Source of the DNA: Acanthaster planci
Lineage: Eukaryota > Echinodermata > Asteroidea > Valvatida > Acanthasteridae
Direction: 5' to 3'
DNA length: 37,368 bases
Assembly: GCF_001949145.1 (NCBI RefSeq)
Contig: NW_019091450.1
Coordinates: 666,171 to 703,538, forward strand
In this document: in pieces, positions 32,105 to 37,368 of the stretch
How positions within the stretch are numbered: the stretch's first letter is position 1
Layout of the letters: each line of letters opens with the position of its first letter
Program-made: the position numbers and the translations under genes
The notes under the pieces: generated by a model
What the model was told of the DNA's origin: nothing
The model's input: the letters and a program-made list of their open reading frames with translations, nothing else
Databases searched by the model: none

Positions 32105-35100
32105 GTAAGTGAAGACCTTACACAGAGGTGTCGAATAACATTAGCAAGTCAGTCATATTGCCCCCAAATAGGCTTAGCGTTACTATGTTGAGAGAGATGG
32201 TGCAGAAATATTACTGTGCGCCTGTGAAACGTGAGAAAGCTTGACAGCCACTCGCTCGAACAACCTAAAATAAAATTCACACGATTTTAGAGTAACTTTG
32301 TAGCCAGCATCTTTTAATTGAGTTCAATCGAGAAAATGACACGCTGTGTGCGAATACCCTCTCTAAGCAATTTTAGTTTAACAAGTGGAGTTTTGCTTAA
32401 TGCCCCACTGCAATGAGAAATTCCACTGTTCCAACTGCGCATGTCCTAAATGAAGCCCGTCTGAGGTCATTTGGACGCGCGTGCGAGGTCTCCCTAATCA
32501 TTCCTAATCCTATTAGTATTTTGTGATCCCACGGGGTTATATACAATAAGAGGTGCCATAATGGGCGCCACCAATCATAGACGTATTGCTATGAATCACA
32601 AACGGCCATAGAGCAGGGCGGCTACATCCAAAACTGAGCACATGGTCTGAGAACTATTTGTACGAGAGAGGTTTTTCGGACGAATGAAGATTTTTCTGCG
32701 GCTAAGCCTTATGAAATTTTAAAGTAAACTGATTTTGTGGACGTACAGAAATCTTGAATTTCGTGAGGGTCACGAGGTGGCGCCGTCTCTTTGCGATTTT
32801 AGATTTCTTTCCATTGGCCCGTATCAGGTATTGTGCAACCCTCATGGCAACAACAGTTACAATGACACGCGAGTCAACGGCCACCTTTGTTTTCAGCATG
32901 GTAAGATGGCCTCTGGTGGCTTCAGTCGATACAAAATCACTGCGTGTCCAAACTTTTTAATATTACGTGATTTTTTTCAGTCTGGAAGTCACACGTGCTT
33001 CCGCCATGGCGCCCCCTGTGGTGGCATCTCGCCACAACAACCACTCACCACGTACATCGGAGGCTCCACTATCTTCGTTACCTTCCAGCAAAACTATAAC
33101 CACTACGAAGTGGGATACCCCGGTAAGGGAATACAGGAGAATGGCTGGTCAGAATTTGCCTTCTACGTTCTGTCTTGATCATGAGTACAGTGTTTGCGTT
33201 AATAAGGAAGAAACAAGTCTAAAAATTGTGTTTAGCAATCGAAAACGATCTTGCCACTATTTGTAAATACATTTAATTACTACACATTTGGCGCCCACTT
33301 TCTTAGCAACATTATTGATGTTAAATCTGACGGGCCCAACACTCCCCCTCCGGAATGATTCCCAGATCGTTTTAAAGGGTAGCTCCAATCAAGTTATTTT
33401 GAAGCAAACCTTCAAAATGCACCTTTATATCTCACTTAACCTCATTTTCAATTTTTTTCCCATGGGATTTTATTGTCTTTTTGGTTCCATGCTAATTAAT
33501 TTACATATTCACGAGAAAATAGTGATGTCATCTGAGAAAGAAAGCCTCAATGTTGCATTAAATTGTACACAAAAATCTGGCATTTTCGTAGATTTTGCTG
33601 GACTAAATTTTCCCTTTTTCACTAATTTATTGTTGATTAAGTGCAAATCAATAAGCAAATATCAATCCCTTTCTCAGAAATGTTTTCAGGACGTAAATTC
33701 TGGGTTAACAGTTTTAACACAAAAACCTATGCACTGAACTATGCCTTCCCTGAATGGCATCACATCAACAGCGCCCCCAGTTGTTTAGGAAAACATGGGT
33801 AATTTCAAGTGTTTAAAAAGTTTACTTTTCAACGAGTGTAACCAAACAGGAGTGAAAAGGAGTTTCCATACTTTCTTACATTGAAGAAGAGTACAAACAT
33901 AATTGAAGCGTGTCGAAGAAAGATTCATTGCAGCTACACTTTAAACAGAAATTAGTGCGTAAAATATCATTGTTAGAAAATATTGCCCCAACTTACAAAC
34001 TTTGCGTACACGTTTGCCTCGGTAGTTGATGTTGTAACTGCAAATACACAATCAGTTACTCAATATGCTATACAAAGCTAGAACTTACAAACGCACATTT
34101 TGTTGGTGACTTTGAAACGCTTGGCGGTAGCAGGAAAGCCAGACATTTTACCAGTTTTAGGCTTGCGCGCGTGGCTCTGAGCACGCGCACAATTGTGGAA
34201 AAGGACCCGTTTCCCTGGCGACACTAAGCGTCTGAAAGTCTCCCATTTTAGAGCATACAGAGGACTCCGGGGTGCAGCCTAAGACAGTATGTGAATCTTT
34301 GGTCTTCCAGGTTATATGGACATAGCACTTGCCACCAGCAGTTCACCCGATGCGCACTTTGAAATTGTCGGTGTCTTTGGCGACGTCAATGAGCATGCAC
34401 AGGACCATCAGCAGAACTACTCATTACCCGTTGTGAGTGATTAAGATTGAACAGACAAGGGACATTCACGAGGCAGTCAATATAGATCGTGTTCCCCGAA
34501 GCCATTCATTGAATACTCTATATCACATTTCGCCGACTGTGAAGAATGCGGTTTCTTTTCATGTTGACAATAAGGATGACATTTTTTTCGTCCATAATTT
34601 GGAACCCGAGAACATAGACAGTAATTTGGAATGTGCCTCTGTTGAAGCACATTTGTTCCAAAACATCTTGTGTTTTGAAGAATGTTTTACAGGTATTACC
34701 TAGCTTTCGATTCAAAATGGCCGACATGTGAATAATGTCAATGCAGGACGCCGAGCGAGGTCTACCCTTTTGCATGGCCGCACATCGACCTGCACGTGCA
34801 TGATCGGTACAAATTTGAAAAAGTACTTATGAAAATGAAGGCCTGTTTTCCTAAATTTGCATGAAAACCTAGGAATGTTTTACCGATATCGGCGATATGA
34901 ATACATAATTTTACGAGAGGTATACCGATCTTGAAAAAATGTGTCACAACATACGCCTTATTACTGAAAACCTCCGTTGGCTCAGCTTGTCATTACGTTT
35001 GTTAATACATATTGGAAGAATATAAGATCGTTTCTGGCGTTTAAATTTGGCTGTCCTGACGGTTTTTCAGCTTTGACCTTGCTTTCCAGACTCATCATTT

Positions 35101-36229
35101 ATTCTCTATCACAATTATGACAGGGTAAGAATCAAAACGACTTTCAAATATTAACTCGTTTCAAAAATGTGTTCAGCCTTTTTATCAAGGCTGGTTTTAT
35201 AACTGTTCAAAGATCACTTAATTTATTCGTTATTTGTAAATACCCTCAGACAATTGATACTGCCCGCTGAGAGGTATAATGCCGGTTGCGTAAATCACGC
35301 GCTGGCACCTGTACACGAGACACTTTAATCAATTCTGATTGGTCAAAAGTCTGTGTGCACGCGGCTAGACGTGCGCGCGCTAAGTCCATATAATGAGATT
35401 TTTTGGCCAACTCACACAAGGAATATACCATAAAATGGACGGGGTTGTTCGAGGAAATAAAAGTAAAGTTCTAAAACAAAGTCGTTGGAAATCCATCACA
35501 TATTGACTCTTTTGACTCTCCGACTGAACAAGTTATTTATGAATGGGAATAAATTATCTGCTTGGCCACTCAGGAGACTGAACGCTGATAATGCTCTCAC
35601 CTACGGCTGCGCATATCTATTCCGTTATTAATAATAAAATGACTTCTACTAAATTAAATTTTATTTATCCGTTTTATTTTTTCAAACACCGATATCTGCG
35701 TCACACTTTTTTAATGAAAATTGAAGTATAACATTTAATGCATACATGTACAAGTAAAGATTCGCAAAGCGATATTACCCAACATGTATACGTAGTTACT
35801 AAAAATGAATCGTGTAATCTTGAATTTGATTTCTTGCTCTTAGGATCTTCCTGATATTGACTGCTCCAACTGTGTGTTGCGGGGCCGGTATGTGGCTCAC
35901 AAGCCTGGTGAGAGGACTTTCTACCAGTGCTCAGACATAATCATCAAATCCTCTCGGGCGGTGAAGGCCACTGAACTCCAACGGAACCAGGTCTACCGAC
36001 CACAGGGCCATACAGAGCCCATCCGTCCACCGTCGGTCCCCGCTGCCAAAATTCCTCGATTTCTGCGAGCGGGACCGTACGCGCCCCTGCTGTACGGTTT
36101 TGCCTGGGACCCGGAGAAGTCCGGGAGTGTTTTCGTGACGGTAAACACCGTCACCGGTGAAAAACAGAAGATTTCACCCATGTACTTTGGTCTGGGCTCG
36201 GGCATCCAGTATGGAACCCCATCGCCAAT
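31970..36229 (+). CDS. Secreted LPMO-fold-like (putative copper-binding) protein, 5' part of gene
   Basis: Four exons (31970-32104, 32981-33122, 34311-34432, 35844-36229) join in consistent phases 0, 1 and 0 with GT-AG introns, giving 261 complete residues. The last exon ends in phase 2 at AAT|GTGAGT, so at least one more exon lies beyond the window. Residues 1-28 are a signal peptide, and cleavage after TVG would expose His29 as the mature N-terminus, the histidine-brace position of lytic polysaccharide monooxygenases. Then come CIISPHQRG, HTCFRHGAPCGG, a second histidine in QQNYNHYEVGYPG (His86), and DIDCSNCVLRGRY...YQCSDI (C140, C143, C162, D164). This order resembles LPMO-like X325/BIM1-type and related animal proteins. 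From about residue 200, GPYAPLLYGFAWDPEKSGSV is followed by TGEKQKISPMYFGL, possibly the first blade of a propeller-like domain. Activity is unproven: many LPMO-like proteins bind copper without cutting polysaccharide. Confidence 0.75.
32981..33122 (+). CDS. LPMO-like gene exon 2 (second His)
   Basis: Preceded by a TTTTTTTCAG acceptor. It encodes SGSHTCFRHGAPCGG, then GGSTIFVTFQQNYNHYEV, and ends CCC G|GTAAGG in phase 1. Joining it directly to exon 1 gives the RG...C......PCGG spacing expected of the family, which is why the open sequence just upstream in the same frame is treated as intron. Confidence 0.78.
33390..33930 (+). repeat. Dispersed repeat family B, copy 2 (in intron 2 of the LPMO-like gene)
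   Basis: Collinear with 30230-30720 as described for copy 1. It sits within the intron between the second and third coding exons. Open frames inside it (for example 33288-33737) are not supported as genes. Confidence 0.5.
34311..34432 (+). CDS. LPMO-like gene exon 3
   Basis: The acceptor is GGTCTTCCAG and the donor GTT|GTGAGT. It encodes GYMDIALATSS, FEIVGVFGDVNEH and QQNYSLPV, giving the beta-strand core of the domain. It contributes two bases to the glycine codon shared with exon 2. Confidence 0.75.
34433..35843 (+). other. Third intron of the LPMO-like gene
   Basis: A 1411-base intron with no recognised gene. Near 35508 it contains CTTTTGACTCTCCGACTGAAC, related to the inverted-repeat end at 23349. 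Confidence 0.6.
35844..36229 (+). CDS. LPMO-like gene exon 4
   Basis: The acceptor is TTGCTCTTAG. The exon encodes the cysteine-rich end of the N-terminal domain (CSNCVLRGRY, FYQCSDIII), a polar proline-containing linker (PIRPPSVPAAKIP), and the start of a second region (LYGFAWD, GEKQKISPMYFGL). The open frame hits a stop one codon past the splice donor AAT|GTGAGT at 36230, and the phase-2 donor is preferred because the second region looks unfinished. Confidence 0.75.
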
Positions 36230-36639
36230 GTGAGTCTTTTCCCATAATGTTAACTTTGATGGGAACTCTTCAATGTTGCTTACATATTTATACAAAATGC
36301 GCGTTTTTGCCAACTAAAATACCCGGGGTATTATTTGAAGATTGAGGGCGCCATTGTTTTAATATCACTTCAATAGGCACACACTTCCAACTTCAGAGAG
36401 CCTTTTAAAGTTCTGCTCGAATTATTCACCGAATGGAGGGAAGCCAAAGGATCCAAAAACCAAACGAAATAAAAACAAAATCCTACTGCGCATTCACCGA
36501 GTAAAAACAAATAATTGTTGCAAGCCCAGGCTGACACATCAGCGGTAACACCAAACCTCCAAAAAGACGAAACATGTATTTGGATCACGAACAACGCGAG
36601 GAGAGGCATTGGTTTAACACCAAATAATAACTAACACAG

Positions 36640-36900
36640 TTTTTATATAGCGCATCACACAAAGGTGTCGATGCGCTTTACAAGAAACAACAATTAAGAA
36701 CAATTAATGGAACAAGTAAGATTTGAGAACTGTTTTGAATTCATTTTCGCTATTGATAATTTGAATATGGTGAGGAAGAGAGTTCCAAAGCGATGGTGAT
36801 GCAAGCATGAAGGAACGATGTCCTTAAGTCTTAGTGCGAAGGATCGGTGTATCGAACAGCAATGTTGAGCTAGAAGCATGCCCTTAGAATTTGCAAGGAC
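36640..36900. repeat. Dispersed repeat with TATATAGCGC / GCGCTTTACA signature
   Basis: It opens with TTTATATAGCGC, then ATGCGCTTTACAAG, then about 200 bases ending in ATGAAGGAACGATG and TGCGAAGGATCGGTG blocks. This pattern is familiar to me from interspersed repeats in marine invertebrate genomes, but I cannot name the family. It probably lies in an intron of the LPMO-like gene. Confidence 0.45.
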
Positions 36901-36902
36901 CC

Positions 36903-36960
36903 TCGAACTGGACCAAGAGCGGGTACAACTTTCCTAGCAACTGAGGCTCGTTCGGTTGGA
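36903..36960 (+). repeat. Dispersed repeat family A, partial copy 3
   Basis: CGAACTGGACCAAGAGCGGG, then ACTTTCCTAGCAACTGAGGC, is related to 26468-26525 in the same orientation. Only this tail segment is present here. Confidence 0.5.
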
Positions 36961-36997
36961 AGTGCACTTCAGTGGTTTGACGACAAATGCACGCGTT

Positions 36998-37180
36998 AAG
37001 GCCGGTTCATACTTGAGGCCAATGCGGAAGCCAAGCGACTTTGACGTCACGACAACTTTGCGGCAAAATTTCGCTCAAGTTGAAATGTGTTAAACTTCTG
37101 CGAATTTGCAACACGGATATTTGATCCGCCGTCACAATTTGCGCTTGTTATTGGTTTTGTGCGAAGTATGAACTGGCCTT
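36998..37180. mobile_element. MITE with 17-bp terminal inverted repeats
   Basis: The left end AAGGCCGGTTCATACTT (36998-37014) and the reverse complement of the right end at 37164-37180 (AAGGCCAGTTCATACTT) match at 16 of 17 bases. The interior is GC-rich with TTTGACGTCACGAC and GATCCGCCGTCACAATTTGC blocks and has no coding capacity. At about 183 bases it is a typical non-autonomous DNA element. The target-site duplication is too short or decayed to call. Confidence 0.75.
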
Positions 37181-37368
37181 TGCGGTTGTCGTCGCCACCA
37201 ACAAAAGGAATGGTCCCCGCAAACCTGGCTTTTTTCTATTGCTGAGGGGGTGCTCCTCCCCTCAGTGGATACGGAACTAGAAATTGAGACCTGTGGCATG
37301 CACTTTTCCATCCGTTACCCATAGTTGATTACAAGTACAGAAACTAGACCTTAGTGCGGCAGTAGATG
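37181..37368. other. Window edge, nothing recognised
   Basis: No exon of the LPMO-like gene could be recognised before the end of the window. Confidence 0.5.

Noticed and set aside
32735-32980. Upstream extension of LPMO-like exon 2 in the same frame
   Set aside because: A strong pyrimidine-rich acceptor at 32971-32980 and a direct in-phase join to exon 1 give the expected family spacing. Keeping the extension would insert unrelated sequence.
35508-35528. CTTTTGACTCTCCGACTGAAC as a terminus of a mobile element
   Set aside because: Only a single end is visible here; no paired inverted end or element body could be defined, so it is noted only as related to 23349-23361.

Overview
This window looks like nuclear DNA of an invertebrate animal, most likely a marine deuterostome such as an echinoderm. 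Coding exons are short (70-211 nt in the complete gene, up to 386 nt in the partial one), flanked by GT-AG introns of 0.5-4.6 kb, and set in AT-rich non-coding DNA full of decayed transposable elements, short inverted-repeat elements and simple repeats. No bacterial operon structure, rRNA, tRNA or CRISPR array was seen. The animal assignment is firm. The echinoderm-like assignment is an inference from the secreted galactose-type (QPD) C-type lectin, the repeat families and the overall gene style.

Layout. (1) About 1-9000 holds no recognisable host gene. It contains a dead BEL/Pao retrotransposon pol remnant (about 4100-5800, + strand), a (TTTG)n microsatellite and two candidate short inverted-repeat elements. 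(2) 9007-20578, minus strand, is a complete eight-coding-exon gene for a peroxisomal sarcosine oxidase-like FAD enzyme. The phases of all seven introns are mutually consistent and give 410 codons plus a stop. The protein has an N-terminal GxGxxG dinucleotide fold, a cysteine at the covalent-flavin position, and a C-terminal SKL peroxisomal targeting signal. (3) About 21160-23290 contains two long imperfect arms in opposite orientation around a loop of about 1 kb. Beyond them lie an unidentified coding-like remnant (23400-24080, minus) and a LINE ORF1-like remnant (about 24890-25520, minus). (4) 27548-28054, +, is an intronless gene for a secreted C-type lectin with a plausible TATA box. (5) 31970-36229 and beyond, +, is the 5' part of a secreted protein. 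Its predicted mature chain begins with histidine and carries motifs resembling LPMO-like (lytic polysaccharide monooxygenase-fold) copper proteins. At least four coding exons are present and the 3' end lies outside the window. (6) The right edge holds a repeat with a TATATAGCGC / GCGCTTTACA signature and a MITE with 17-bp terminal inverted repeats.

The three host genes do not form an obvious pathway. One is a peroxisomal oxidase of N-methyl amino acids. The other two are secreted: a carbohydrate-binding lectin and a possible copper-binding, carbohydrate-active or copper-homeostasis protein. The last is the least understood gene here. The gene models were assembled by eye from splice consensus and family motifs and have not been checked against transcripts or databases.
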